A stretch of 64,000 bases of DNA from NCBI GenBank assembly GCA_005223185.1, contig NJBN01000004.1:295443-359442 (forward strand), read 5' to 3'. This document shows, in pieces, positions 15,150 to 23,489 of this stretch. A program made the translations under genes and the position numbers. Each line of letters begins with the position of its first letter. Position 1 is the stretch's first letter. This DNA is from a candidate division LCP-89 bacterium B3_LCP (lineage in GTDB: Bacteria; Electryoneota; B3-LCP). The notes beneath the pieces were generated by a model that ran no database searches, was not told the origin of the DNA, and saw only the letters and a list, made by a program, of their open reading frames with translations.

Positions 15150-17294
15150 CTAACCCAATCCTAAGAACGAACCGATCTGAACGGTTGCAAAAGCTATCAG
15201 CCAGGCCAGAGTAGTCTGGTATCCAACCGAGAAGGCCGTCCACCCTAAACTCCCGGATTCCCGCCATATCGCCACGATTACCGCCATGCAGGGGCTGTAT
15301 ATCAGTACGAACAGCATGAAAGCTAATGCAGCTAATGGCGTTATGCCTGTATTTCGCAGCGCATTGGAAAGCACGCTCCCCTCTCCAATGTCCTCTTCAT
15401 CACCAACTTCGAAGAGGATGCCCATTGTGGATACAACGACTTCCTTTGCTACCAGCCCGGTAACCAGAGCTACACCCATCTGCCAGTTGAATCCCAGCGG
15501 ATCCAAAACAGGTGCTAAGGACTTCCCGATCTCTCCGATGTACGATTCTGCTGCTGGCGGTGTCTCGCCGCCAGTACGGGGGAAAGCTCCCAAGAACCAT
15601 ACGATAACCGAAGCAGCTAATATCACCGTTCCCATCTTCTTCAAGTACTGCGATGACCTGTCCCACATATGGCGCAAGCTGGTCCAGGCTGTGGGCATGC
15701 GGTAGGGCGGGAGTTCCATGACAAACGGAGCTCCTTTTGCCCGAAATAGAGTCATGGAGAATATTTTCCCCGCTAAAATTGCCATCAGAACTCCGAAAAT
15801 GTACAGCCCGAAAATCACATTACCCGCGTGAGCAGCAAAGAAAGTCCCTGCAAAGAGTAGATACACGGGAAGCCGCGCTGAGCAACTCATCAAGGGTGCT
15901 ATTAATATGGTAAGCAGCCGGTCTCGCCTGCTTTCCAGAGTCCGCGTTGCCATTATCGCAGGAACTGTACAACCGAAGCCCATGATCAGGGGAATAAATG
16001 ATTTGCCGTGCAACCCCAGTGAATGCATCAGCTTGTCCATAAGGAATGCAGCCCTTGCCATATATCCGCTGTCTTCCAATATTGATATACCTAAAAACAA
16101 GATCATTATATTGGGCAGGAAAACCAGCACACCGCCCACACCACCGATTATCCCGTCGACAACCAGTTCACTAAGCGGTCCTTGAGGCAGCGAGGAAGAC
16201 AGAGATGTGGACAACCATCCGACGCCGATCTCGATCCATTCCATCGGATAAGCCCCAAAAGTAAACGTTCCCTGAAATAACAGCCAGAGAAAGAGGAGGA
16301 AGAGGGGCATCCCCCAGAAACGGTGCGTTAAAACGCTATCGATCTTTTCGGAAAGTTCCTGCTTACCGATACCGGTACGCTTTACCGTTTCCTGCAAAGC
16401 ACCTGCAATGAACCCGTAGCGCCGGTCGGTTATCACCTCTTCGACGCCTTCCGGGTAGAGTTTTTCCAGCCGTAGGGTAGCTCCTAAATATTGCTCGTGA
16501 AATCCCTGATCGGATAGAAGCTTCGGCGTCAACCTGGTCATGGCGTCATTATCGCCCTCCAGTACGCGCAACGCCATCCACCGAGCTGGTACTTTCCCTT
16601 CTGTTTCAGAAGATATCTTTTCTGTTATCCCGTTTATTTCCTCCTCAAATTCGCGCCCGTAGTTGACCTGAATATCCCGCTTATCGGTCTCATTTTGTAT
16701 GCCAACCTCACGGATTGTCGCCAGTAATTTGCGGATGCCGTACCCCTTCGATCCGATCGTGGGCACCACTTTGCACCCGAACAATTGACCCAAGAGTTCA
16801 GTATCTACATCCAGTCCTTTCCCTTTTAGTTCATCGTACATGTTCAGGGCTATCAACAGAGGAACGCCCAGCTCGATTAGCTGTACTGTCAGGTAGAGAT
16901 TTCTTTCTAAGTTGGAGCCATCAACAACCTGTACAACTACGTCAGGGTTTTCATTGAACAGATAATTACGGACAACTACTTCTTCGATGGAAAAGGCGGT
17001 GAGGCTGTAAGTACCGGGGAGATCGGTGATACGGAAGGTGGTATCTTGATGGGTTTTGATGCCCTCTTTCTTTTCCACAGTTACGCCGGGCCAATTGCCA
17101 ACGTGCTGGTGAGCCCCAGTTAGTGCATTGAAGAGGGTGGTCTTACCTGAATTAGGGTTGCCGATAAGTGCAACCTGCAGAGTCTGACCTTCTTTTCGCC
17201 CTTGGCTTTTATGTGTCAGGATGGTTTTGGCTTCACCACGATTCTGCGAGCTTCCGCCACCCTTAATGCTATGTGGTAACCTTTTATTTCGCAT
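15150..17294 (-). CDS. feoB: Ferrous iron transport protein B
   Basis: 714 residues. FeoB is the inner-membrane Fe2+ permease with a cytoplasmic G domain. G1 is 'GNPNSGKTT' (~45-53), G2/switch region 'NWPGVTVEKKEG', G3 'DLPGTYSL', G4 'NMYDE'. A helical spacer follows, then about eight transmembrane segments with the two gate (Nucleoside_recog-like) regions ('GFGCTVPAIMATRTLESRRD', 'SCSARLPVYLLFAGTFF', 'ALVTGLVAKEVVVSTMGIL'). The only canonical start upstream of the G domain is the ATG at 17294, giving a 79-bp overlap with feoA and a polar ~40-residue leader; a non-canonical start nearer 17220 is possible. Confidence 0.93.
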   Translation of the reverse strand: MRNKRLPHSIKGGGSSQNRGEAKTILTHKSQGRKEGQTLQVALIGNPNSGKTTLFNALTGAHQHVGNWPGVTVEKKEGIKTHQDTTFRITDLPGTYSLTAFSIEEVVVRNYLFNENPDVVVQVVDGSNLERNLYLTVQLIELGVPLLIALNMYDELKGKGLDVDTELLGQLFGCKVVPTIGSKGYGIRKLLATIREVGIQNETDKRDIQVNYGREFEEEINGITEKISSETEGKVPARWMALRVLEGDNDAMTRLTPKLLSDQGFHEQYLGATLRLEKLYPEGVEEVITDRRYGFIAGALQETVKRTGIGKQELSEKIDSVLTHRFWGMPLFLLFLWLLFQGTFTFGAYPMEWIEIGVGWLSTSLSSSLPQGPLSELVVDGIIGGVGGVLVFLPNIMILFLGISILEDSGYMARAAFLMDKLMHSLGLHGKSFIPLIMGFGCTVPAIMATRTLESRRDRLLTILIAPLMSCSARLPVYLLFAGTFFAAHAGNVIFGLYIFGVLMAILAGKIFSMTLFRAKGAPFVMELPPYRMPTAWTSLRHMWDRSSQYLKKMGTVILAASVIVWFLGAFPRTGGETPPAAESYIGEIGKSLAPVLDPLGFNWQMGVALVTGLVAKEVVVSTMGILFEVGDEEDIGEGSVLSNALRNTGITPLAALAFMLFVLIYSPCMAVIVAIWRESGSLGWTAFSVGYQTTLAWLIAFATVQIGSFLGLG

Positions 17295-17590
17295 TCCAGA
17301 GGATCTTTCAGAGGTGCATACTTGACTATACGCATTTCAGTGCCTGAGAGAATACCCATTTCCAGGAGACGTTTCCGGATGGGACCGCCACCTGCTATAC
17401 GCTGAACGGTAACTGTATCTTCCGCGCTACATTCGCTGAGCAGATACTCCCCTTCAGCATCTAGCTGCCCGAAACGGAAACCCCTGCGGCAGAATTCGTC
17501 GTCGAACTCCTGTCCAGAGGCACCCACCAGGTGAGCTTCGGGATTCCCCCGTTTACAGTCAGCATTTTTTCTGCGCCAGAAACGCTGCAT
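17216..17590 (-). CDS. feoA: FeoA domain protein
   Basis: 124 residues. The C-terminal ~75 residues are a FeoA SH3-like domain ('VTVQRIAGGGPIRKRLLEMG', 'GTEMRIVKYAPLKDPLECEI', 'YHIALRVAEARRIVV'). FeoA is the small cytoplasmic partner needed for FeoB activity. It carries an unusual ~48-residue N-terminal extension with three cysteines (C12, C34 and C54 of 'LLSECS'). First gene of the feoA-feoB-small protein operon, with the promoter TTGACT-17-TATATT 60-90 bp upstream. No Fur box is obvious, though an AT-rich stretch overlaps the -10. Confidence 0.9.
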   Translation of the reverse strand: MQRFWRRKNADCKRGNPEAHLVGASGQEFDDEFCRRGFRFGQLDAEGEYLLSECSAEDTVTVQRIAGGGPIRKRLLEMGILSGTEMRIVKYAPLKDPLECEIKGYHIALRVAEARRIVVKPKPS

Positions 17591-17649
17591 ATCAGTTGTT
17601 AAGCTTAAAAGAAGCGTAAAGCCGCAAATTAATATTGCGACTGCGTCTA

Positions 17650-17678
17650 AATATAATAAATAAAAACGCCCGAGTCAA
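17650..17678 (-). promoter_or_regulatory. Promoter of the feo operon
   Basis: -35 TTGACT (17678-17673), 17-bp spacer, -10 TATATT (17655-17650). Confidence 0.65.
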
Positions 17679-18047
17679 GCCTTTTTTTTAAATCATACCG
17701 CGAGTGGCAAAATATAAGGTAGGCGGTTCCGTAGCGATTTCATTCGTCTGAACCGTAGATTCCACAGATTATACTGATTATTCCAAGACCGACTTCTACT
17801 ACTATCCAATCACCTATTTCATCCCGCCTGGGGGTGACACCCCTCTTGAGAAAAGGGAGATACACGCGAAGGGGCTTTATCAAAAGCACTTGAGCTTAGT
17901 GTTATTGCGGGACGCTATACGCTGTTGGGAGAGTAAAAATCCCCGGCTGTAAAACCGGGAATTGGGTTATCTTTGTAGTTTAAATTGGTCGTGAATTCAC
18001 CTCTAACTCAGGTGAGACTAACGGTTAGACACGACGAAATACTTTCG
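17679..18047. other. Gene-free gap between feo and the HTH/small-protein locus
   Basis: I see no gene here. It holds the minus-strand terminator at 17935-17963, a CACCT/AGGTG hairpin near 17999-18015 and low-information sequence. Confidence 0.6.
17935..17963 (-). terminator. Terminator after the small exported protein gene
   Basis: On the minus strand, ATTCCCGG pairs with CCGGGGAT (one G-U) around TTTTACAG and is followed by TTTTAC; about 85 bp after the stop at 18048. Confidence 0.6.
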
Positions 18048-18368
18048 CTATTGACCACCGGAGGTTGAGATACCAATCTTTGGTAGCTCAGGCGGTCCCC
18101 ACTCGTATCCTTGCTGTGAAAATCCCGTGTCGCCCCCTTCTACTTCGTTGATAGGACGCACCATTCTCTTAATTAAATGGACGATCCTATCGAACAAGTA
18201 ATGGGTTTTACTGATATTTTTATCAGGTGAATCAAGCACCATTACTTCTTCAGTTTGCTTTTTCTGGTCGGGTAAGGACATTTTTGCTTGTGGAGCAGTA
18301 GTGATGATGAATGCCATTACTATAGCCATAATTACGGCACTTCTGTGGTTCATAATTTTCTTTTTCAT
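18048..18368 (-). CDS. Small exported protein coupled to an HTH regulator-like gene
   Basis: 106 residues of no family I recognise. Residues 1-28 form a signal peptide (MKKKIMNHRS, hydrophobic AVIMAIVMAFIITT, then APQA), so it is exported. The mature part has an amphipathic basic helix ('YLFDRIVHLIKRMVRP') and a Gly/Pro-rich tail ('GYEWGPPELPKIGISTSGGQ') with no Cys. The ATG lies 2 bp after the stop of the upstream HTH gene with a strong GAGGAG 8-9 bp before it, so the two are translated together. A secreted peptide or signal precursor read by the neighbouring protein is one idea; an envelope-associated partner is another. Neither is shown. Confidence 0.7.
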   Translation of the reverse strand: MKKKIMNHRSAVIMAIVMAFIITTAPQAKMSLPDQKKQTEEVMVLDSPDKNISKTHYLFDRIVHLIKRMVRPINEVEGGDTGFSQQGYEWGPPELPKIGISTSGGQ

Positions 18369-18370
18369 GA

Positions 18371-19378
18371 TTATATCTCCTCTGTTGATTTACTGATTTG
18401 ACGATCTGCCAGTCCAAAATAGAAAGCGAAGGGCTTTGCATTATAATGGCTGGCATTTTGGCTTTCTGCCTCTCCCTCTTTTTTAATGAAGGCACAAACC
18501 TCACTAAATACAATTTTGGCGCATGCCTCGGTCAAGTGGTACCAGTGAGTTCTTGCTGCTGAGGGTGAATCAGGATCTCCAAAGCGTGTGTTGATCACAT
18601 TGAGAACTGTTTGTGCTAAAGGAATGTTAACGTTAAAACCTGGAGAGATAACACTACCAAAAAAGAAATTGTATTCTTTGGTAACTGCACCAATCTCTTT
18701 GCATTCTTGTTCATATGCATTGCCGGTTCCTTCTATGATTTCATTTACTGCCTTTTGAAGTTTCACTGCAGCTTCAGGCTTCATGGTGAATACATTATAG
18801 AGAGGATCAATGATTGAGTGGTTAAAAGCATCAACATGTTCAAGTACACCTAACATCCGGGCATAAAAGTCAGTCATATCGAACATACTTATGTGCTGAC
18901 TTTTAGATTTGTAGTATTTAGTATCACCTTCACCGTATGAAGAAATTTGATTTTTCTTTTCCATATCTTGTAAGAACACTTTTAGGGTCCGTTTTTGGAG
19001 GTCACGTGCCCCGTGCATGAGGTAGGAAACCTCGCTCAAAATACCATCCAAGGTCTGGTCCTTTCGGGTTAAAACCACAGCTATTTCTTTCCGGATCTTA
19101 CGAATATTAAGAGATCCATTGTCATTGTTTCTGAATCCCCGGCTCTTGTTTAATGACCTTTCTACATTACGAATCGAAATACCTAAGTCCGTTCCTGTTG
19201 CCATCTTAGCAATTGATGCTGGCTTGCCATCATGCCTCTGATGGCATACATCGACCATGGCAATTTTACACAAATCCTTGATTTCCCCAACATTGTTGAA
19301 CCCTCTGTCCAGACTCCACTCACAAACACTTTGGAAGAGGCCGAATAATAGTTCCGCATCTGAATCATTTACCTGCAT
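18371..19378 (-). CDS. HTH protein of unknown family, paralogue A
   Basis: 335 residues from the ATG at 19378, chosen for its GGAGG 5 bp upstream and because it aligns with the start of paralogue B (MQVNDSDAELLFG versus MQIRDNDTELIYG); an in-frame ATG further upstream is poorly placed. The N-terminal ~80 residues contain an HTH-like stretch ('ASIAKMATGTDLGISIRNVE'). A second helical block, perhaps a winged helix, contains 'ILSEVSYLMHGARDLQ'. The C-terminal part has the conserved motif 'SPSAARTHWYHL' and ends in 'KPFAFYFG'. No enzyme motif is present. Likely a cytoplasmic transcription regulator; a distant link to DUF6502-type proteins is possible. Promoter and a 16-bp perfect dyad lie just upstream. 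Confidence 0.75.
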   Translation of the reverse strand: MQVNDSDAELLFGLFQSVCEWSLDRGFNNVGEIKDLCKIAMVDVCHQRHDGKPASIAKMATGTDLGISIRNVERSLNKSRGFRNNDNGSLNIRKIRKEIAVVLTRKDQTLDGILSEVSYLMHGARDLQKRTLKVFLQDMEKKNQISSYGEGDTKYYKSKSQHISMFDMTDFYARMLGVLEHVDAFNHSIIDPLYNVFTMKPEAAVKLQKAVNEIIEGTGNAYEQECKEIGAVTKEYNFFFGSVISPGFNVNIPLAQTVLNVINTRFGDPDSPSAARTHWYHLTEACAKIVFSEVCAFIKKEGEAESQNASHYNAKPFAFYFGLADRQISKSTEEI

Positions 19379-19417
19379 GACTTCCTCCGTTCTGATTATT
19401 ATTTTGTGTCTGGTTTC

Positions 19418-19446
19418 AATATAGTATAAAGAATTCATTAAGTCAA
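19418..19446 (-). promoter_or_regulatory. Promoter for HTH paralogue A
   Basis: -35 TTGACT (19446-19441), 17-bp spacer, -10 TATATT (19423-19418). Confidence 0.7.
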
Positions 19447-19462
19447 GCGTCATTTTTGACGC
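19447..19462. promoter_or_regulatory. Perfect dyad abutting the -35 box (candidate operator)
   Basis: GCGTCA-TTTT-TGACGC, a perfect 6-bp inverted repeat directly touching the -35 of the promoter for paralogue A. The placement fits binding by an autoregulator or activator. It could instead be a small hairpin. Confidence 0.45.
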
Positions 19463-19555
19463 AAAGATCAGGAGTATCCTTCTAAAGTCATATTATTGCA
19501 GTTATTTCGTAGAATATGTCTGTTTTCATCTCATTGGAAAACGAATATTTTGCGA

Positions 19556-19585
19556 ATAAAAAAGCCAATCCAGCCGATGGGATTG
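19556..19585 (-). terminator. Terminator after HTH paralogue B
   Basis: On the minus strand, CCAATCC pairs with GGATTGG around an 8-nt loop and runs into CTTTTTT, ~37 bp after the stop at 19622. It separates paralogue B from the paralogue A transcript. Confidence 0.75.
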
Positions 19586-19621
19586 GTAGTTTTCGCCTTG
19601 ATCTGTGCAGTTTCTTTCATA

Positions 19622-20620
19622 TTAATTCGGAATTGCTGTGAACCCATGTGCTGCTTTGCTAAACACAATGAAGAATGGTTTAGTTTGCTCTTCTGATGAT
19701 GCCTGAACCGCACTCGATACTTTCTCATCAATAAATTCTATGACTTGCGAATAGACCAATTCTGCGTTCTGAGGTGATAGGTAATACCAGTGCGTGCGAG
19801 CCATCGATGGTGATTTTGGATCGATGGAACGCAACCATAGTACTTCCAATATGAGTTTTGATAAGTGACTATCCTCGTTGGTATTAAGATGAGAGGCACT
19901 CCCAAAACCGTAATAGAAGGGTTTACGGTCTTCACACTGTTCACTTGTCTTTTCCAGCTCAGTACCAATTTTAATAAGGCGCATATTGATTAATTTCTGT
20001 ATTCTTTTCGCTTCAGTGGGTGTTGAATTAAATGAAACAATACAGGGTTCACTATCGATATTAAAATATGCCTCCATAAACGCAGCCATTCCCAGCATCT
20101 TTGCCGACTTGTCCCGCAAATTCACAAGGCTAATTTGATTCTCAAGGAGTTCGTATTTAACCGTTCGTGATGTTTCGATCTTGGTTACTATATTGCTACT
20201 AATCAGCCCATTTAAGATTGATTTAATTGCCTTTAGTTGTAATGACTCGGGGGCATGAATCAGATATGAAACCTCTCTATGAATGTCTTCTAAGGTTTTT
20301 GGGCCAGCAGTTAGTTTGGCTAACACAATTCGGAGAACTTGTGGAATTCGGATTAATCTATCACTTACATCATTCAGGTCATCAATCTCGTTAAGTCCCC
20401 TCTGTACAGTCCGTAGCGATAACCCCAAATCCATCACAGACGCTATTTGCGCCACGGTTGGTGGTTTATCCTTATGCTTATCCATGCATACGTCAATCAT
20501 AGCTAATTTTGTCAAGTTTTTCATAGCGGAGATATCCGTATATCCTTTCTCCAGAGCCCACTCACAGATACTTTTTAATAGGCCATAGATAAGTTCCGTA
20601 TCGTTATCACGGATTTGCAT
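19622..20620 (-). CDS. HTH protein of unknown family, paralogue B
   Basis: 332 residues, clearly homologous over the full length to the protein at 18371-19378: same N-terminus ('GLLKSICEWALEKGY' versus 'GLFQSVCEWSLDRGF'), HTH-like 'PTVAQIASVMDLGLSLRTVQ', 'IHREVSYLIHAPESLQ', 'SPSMARTHWYYLSPQ', and two aromatic 'KPF-x-FG/VF' strands. The start ATG has AGAGGA 9 bp upstream. It has its own terminator and no clear consensus promoter. It probably arose by tandem duplication; divergence is high, so the event is old. Family not recognised; likely a DNA-binding regulator. Confidence 0.75.
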   Translation of the reverse strand: MQIRDNDTELIYGLLKSICEWALEKGYTDISAMKNLTKLAMIDVCMDKHKDKPPTVAQIASVMDLGLSLRTVQRGLNEIDDLNDVSDRLIRIPQVLRIVLAKLTAGPKTLEDIHREVSYLIHAPESLQLKAIKSILNGLISSNIVTKIETSRTVKYELLENQISLVNLRDKSAKMLGMAAFMEAYFNIDSEPCIVSFNSTPTEAKRIQKLINMRLIKIGTELEKTSEQCEDRKPFYYGFGSASHLNTNEDSHLSKLILEVLWLRSIDPKSPSMARTHWYYLSPQNAELVYSQVIEFIDEKVSSAVQASSEEQTKPFFIVFSKAAHGFTAIPN

Positions 20621-20696
20621 GGGGAAGTCCTCTGAATTAGACTACAATAGAATTATTGAATAAAATATCACTATCAGAAATCTGTTTTATATTTTA

Positions 20697-20752
20697 CGTG
20701 TTGCGTCGGGTGCCGGTTCCCCGCCGTATCGGGGAAGAGTGACCTGATGCCT
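20697..20752. repeat. GCGTCAGGTC palindromic repeat, copy A (diverged)
   Basis: The outer arms are GTTGCGTCGGGT and ACCTGATGC, with an inner TTCCCCG/CGGGGAA stem. Related copies are at 26857, 31202 and 51487. It is followed at ~20770 by a CCCCGACTGTGGGG-type block also seen beside copies B and C. Confidence 0.55.
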
Positions 20753-20806
20753 ACAATCAACTACATAGTCGTGGTCGTCCTCAACCCCGACTGTGGGGTT
20801 AGGACG

Positions 20807-20834
20807 AAAAAGGGCGGGGGAAACACCCCCGCCC
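20807..20834 (-). terminator. Strong terminator after the beta-helix protein gene
   Basis: On the minus strand GGGCGGGGG, loop TGTTT, CCCCCGCCC, then TTTTT; a perfect 9-bp GC stem 26 bp past the stop. A related GGGGGG-TGTTT-CCCCCC hairpin occurs at 31303-31320. Confidence 0.8.
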
Positions 20835-20860
20835 TACGGTTTGTAAGTTGCAGCTTGAAT

Positions 20861-23071
20861 CTACTTCAGCAGCATCATCTTGCCGCTGGCTGTAAATTCA
20901 CCGGCTTTTAGACGGTAGATATACATACCCGAAGCCAATCCCGATCCATCGAAGGTGACTTCGTGCATACCAGCATCCCGCCAGCCGTTGACCAGTTCAG
21001 CCACATGGCGGCCGGAGAGGTCATAAACTATAAGATTCACCTGACCTGCCTCTGGTAAGGCAAAGTTAATGGTGGTAGTGGGGTTGAAGGGGTTGGGGTG
21101 GTTTTTCACAATAGCTTGTCCAGCAGGTATTACAGGAGCATATTCCCAGTTAACATCATCAAACGGTTCCCCAAAGCAGAACCACTGATCTATCAGTTCC
21201 CCATCGCCAGTGGTTAGTTTCTCAAGCTCGAATGAATCAGAATCCCATGGATCTGTAGGATGGGCTCCAATCCACCCCTGGTAGGTGTAAGTTCCTGCGG
21301 GAGCGTTAGTAGGAACGTTTTGGGTGCGATCACGATTGAGAGAACTGCCGGGTTGTACAGTGATGGAAGCAGGCCCTACTAAAGGACCGTAGAGACTGCC
21401 ATCCGGTAAAAGCACATTACACCAGACATCGCATGTAACCGTATCCAGTCCTAAGTTAGATACCTCAATATTGTAATCGAAGCTGCCGCCTGAGGCGGGT
21501 ATTACAATTGGGAGAGAAACAGGTGTCAGAACGATCTCCAAATCGCTGGGTACACCTTCGCCAATGCATTCCAGGTGATAGATGGGAATGGCAGCACCGT
21601 TAAATGCCATCTCATCGTAATAGATTGAATCTTGCACACCCGGTGTAAACCTGACCGTCACTTGCACCGAATCTCCCGGAGCAATAAGCCCAGAAGGAAC
21701 ACCTGACATTAAGCTGAATTCTGGTACGAATCCACCAACTGTCTCAATCTCGCCAGAAGATTGACCTAAATTGATAAAAGTAACCGTTATTTCTTCGTAT
21801 GAACCTACTGTCACCAAACCGAAATCCAGTGAATTCTGGGAAGCGACCAGGTTAGCACCGTTCCCCGGATCAAACGGCATCCAGCCGCGGTCGTTACGAC
21901 TTCCATCCGGGTCGTTGTACATGGGGTCAGGGTGTCCCTGGTTAATGCAATGAGAGGTAGGAAGGAGAAAACCGGTAATTAGATCGAATTGGGGATCTTC
22001 AATGCGGTTACCATCGGTTGTTGGGGGAGTAGCAGGATCAAAATATTCATTGAATCCCCATAAAGTATTGTATCTCACCTCAATCGTGTTGGTAATATCC
22101 CATTCAATCCCATAGCCTTCCCATTCTTCATAGTAAATAATGTTGTTTAGGATAGTCCCGCCCCCATTTTTAATCCCAACAGCAGAGCTACTGGATCCTT
22201 CTAAGTGAATGGTATTATTGATGACATTACCACTGTTGATGGGATAGTCATATATCCCACTAGGCATCCTGTGGGTTCCCAGTGTCCATGAATAGATAAA
22301 ATTATTCTCTTTTAATCCGGTACATTTATAGATTCCTGATGCATGAGAAGCGAGGAACCACGGTGAACCACCAGGACTATTATCAGATTTTGAGTAGATT
22401 GTATTACTTTCTATCTGAGTGTTACATTCATACAATCCAAAGGCATAGGCCATTGACCCAACCGAGTAATTAGAATTTGTAGCGAAACTTTGTAAAACGC
22501 AAGTCTCTATTATTCCACCTAGATTCGATATAGCAAATGCATTTGCAGATACTACAGGATAGCTGGTTGCACAGTAAACTCTAATTTCACATGAGGATAC
22601 TAATATGTTTTCTGCGCTTCCATTTTCTCCGCTAATCGCAACGATAGATAACTCACCAGCAATATTAGCACAATATTGATCCATTTCACAAATCGAATGT
22701 CCCGATCCACTCAAGCTAATTCTACCTAAGAGGTCGAAATTTACGAGAGAATCTGTGTCAATATCACTCCCTTCAAGGACTAGGTGCAGGTAGTTTTCCG
22801 GTGTAACCGTCATATCCACCCTCATGGGCGGTGTGCCCAATACTTCTAACCGCCCTGCTGCTCGGAATTCAGTCCAGGTATCTACCCAATCCACATCTAC
22901 ACCCGGCATTATCGTCAGAGTTTCCCCTGCAGGTATCCAGGTATCACCGACCAGATTATAGGGATTTCCAGAAGGATCCCAGGTGCCTGAAACCGGCCCG
23001 GAGATGTCCGTGGCTAACCCTGAGCTAGTTATTACGAACACCGCCAACAGGATGAGTCTTGTATTGTTCAT
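20861..23071 (-). CDS. Secreted parallel beta-helix protein with ASH-type and sorting domains
   Basis: 736 residues. Signal peptide ~1-21 (NNTRLILLAVFVITSSG). Residues ~60-380 are repeats of 'ILVSSCEIRVY', 'IETCVLQSF', 'IESNTIYSKSDNS' and 'VINNTIHLEG' type, a right-handed parallel beta-helix. Residues ~395-480 form an ASH/choice-of-anchor-D domain ('SLDFGLVTVGSYEEITVTF'). Residues ~495-620 are the ~120-residue module shared with the first gene ('IPASGG', 'YGPLVGP', 'EKLTTGDG'). The end is a type A sorting domain (NPFNPTTTINF, ELVNGWRDAG, SGMYIYRL, MMLLK). A T9SS surface protein, perhaps polysaccharide-binding; no catalytic residues identified. The start has GGAGG 5 bp upstream and a consensus promoter. 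Confidence 0.85.
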   Translation of the reverse strand: MNNTRLILLAVFVITSSGLATDISGPVSGTWDPSGNPYNLVGDTWIPAGETLTIMPGVDVDWVDTWTEFRAAGRLEVLGTPPMRVDMTVTPENYLHLVLEGSDIDTDSLVNFDLLGRISLSGSGHSICEMDQYCANIAGELSIVAISGENGSAENILVSSCEIRVYCATSYPVVSANAFAISNLGGIIETCVLQSFATNSNYSVGSMAYAFGLYECNTQIESNTIYSKSDNSPGGSPWFLASHASGIYKCTGLKENNFIYSWTLGTHRMPSGIYDYPINSGNVINNTIHLEGSSSSAVGIKNGGGTILNNIIYYEEWEGYGIEWDITNTIEVRYNTLWGFNEYFDPATPPTTDGNRIEDPQFDLITGFLLPTSHCINQGHPDPMYNDPDGSRNDRGWMPFDPGNGANLVASQNSLDFGLVTVGSYEEITVTFINLGQSSGEIETVGGFVPEFSLMSGVPSGLIAPGDSVQVTVRFTPGVQDSIYYDEMAFNGAAIPIYHLECIGEGVPSDLEIVLTPVSLPIVIPASGGSFDYNIEVSNLGLDTVTCDVWCNVLLPDGSLYGPLVGPASITVQPGSSLNRDRTQNVPTNAPAGTYTYQGWIGAHPTDPWDSDSFELEKLTTGDGELIDQWFCFGEPFDDVNWEYAPVIPAGQAIVKNHPNPFNPTTTINFALPEAGQVNLIVYDLSGRHVAELVNGWRDAGMHEVTFDGSGLASGMYIYRLKAGEFTASGKMMLLK

Positions 23072-23113
23072 GATAACCTCCGCAATTACAATGAACTATA
23101 GAACTTGTACTGT

Positions 23114-23142
23114 AATATAGGAACAAATAAGCAAAAAGTCAA
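23114..23142 (-). promoter_or_regulatory. Promoter for the beta-helix protein gene
   Basis: -35 TTGACT (23142-23137), 17-bp spacer, -10 TATATT (23119-23114), about 43 bp before the ATG at 23071. Confidence 0.7.
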
Positions 23143-23273
23143 GCCCTATTATTTTTAGAGGGGAAAATCGAAAAAAAGTGGGTGGCCTGTCCCGACTCAA
23201 CAGGATGGACCCTTATACTTACAGTGCTTATCTGGTGTTATATTATCGAATCAATTAAACACCAAATGTTTCC

Positions 23274-23302
23274 TTGATTGATTAACAGATAATTCGTACA
23301 TT
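23274..23302 (+). promoter_or_regulatory. Candidate promoter for the tricorn gene
   Basis: TTGATT (23274-23279), 17-bp spacer, TACATT (23297-23302). It implies a leader of about 180 nt before the ATG at 23490; no other strong match is closer. Confidence 0.4.
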
Positions 23303-23489
23303 TGCAGTTAAATGGCACATCCTTTGCGAAAACTCTAATAATCGCATATGTCAATACGTTTCAAGCTTATACATCGCAGTTAGAGTAGCGAAATAATACA
23401 TAAAGCGATCTAAATGAATGTGGACTGTATGAACAAATATCCATATTCTGGGAGCGCCTTGTTTACTTATCTTACAAAGGGTTGATAAA

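Noticed and set aside
19496-19696. 66-codon frame with a hydrophobic stretch between the two HTH genes
   Set aside because: It starts with TTG without an SD, overlaps the terminator and the 3' end of paralogue B, and has no support.
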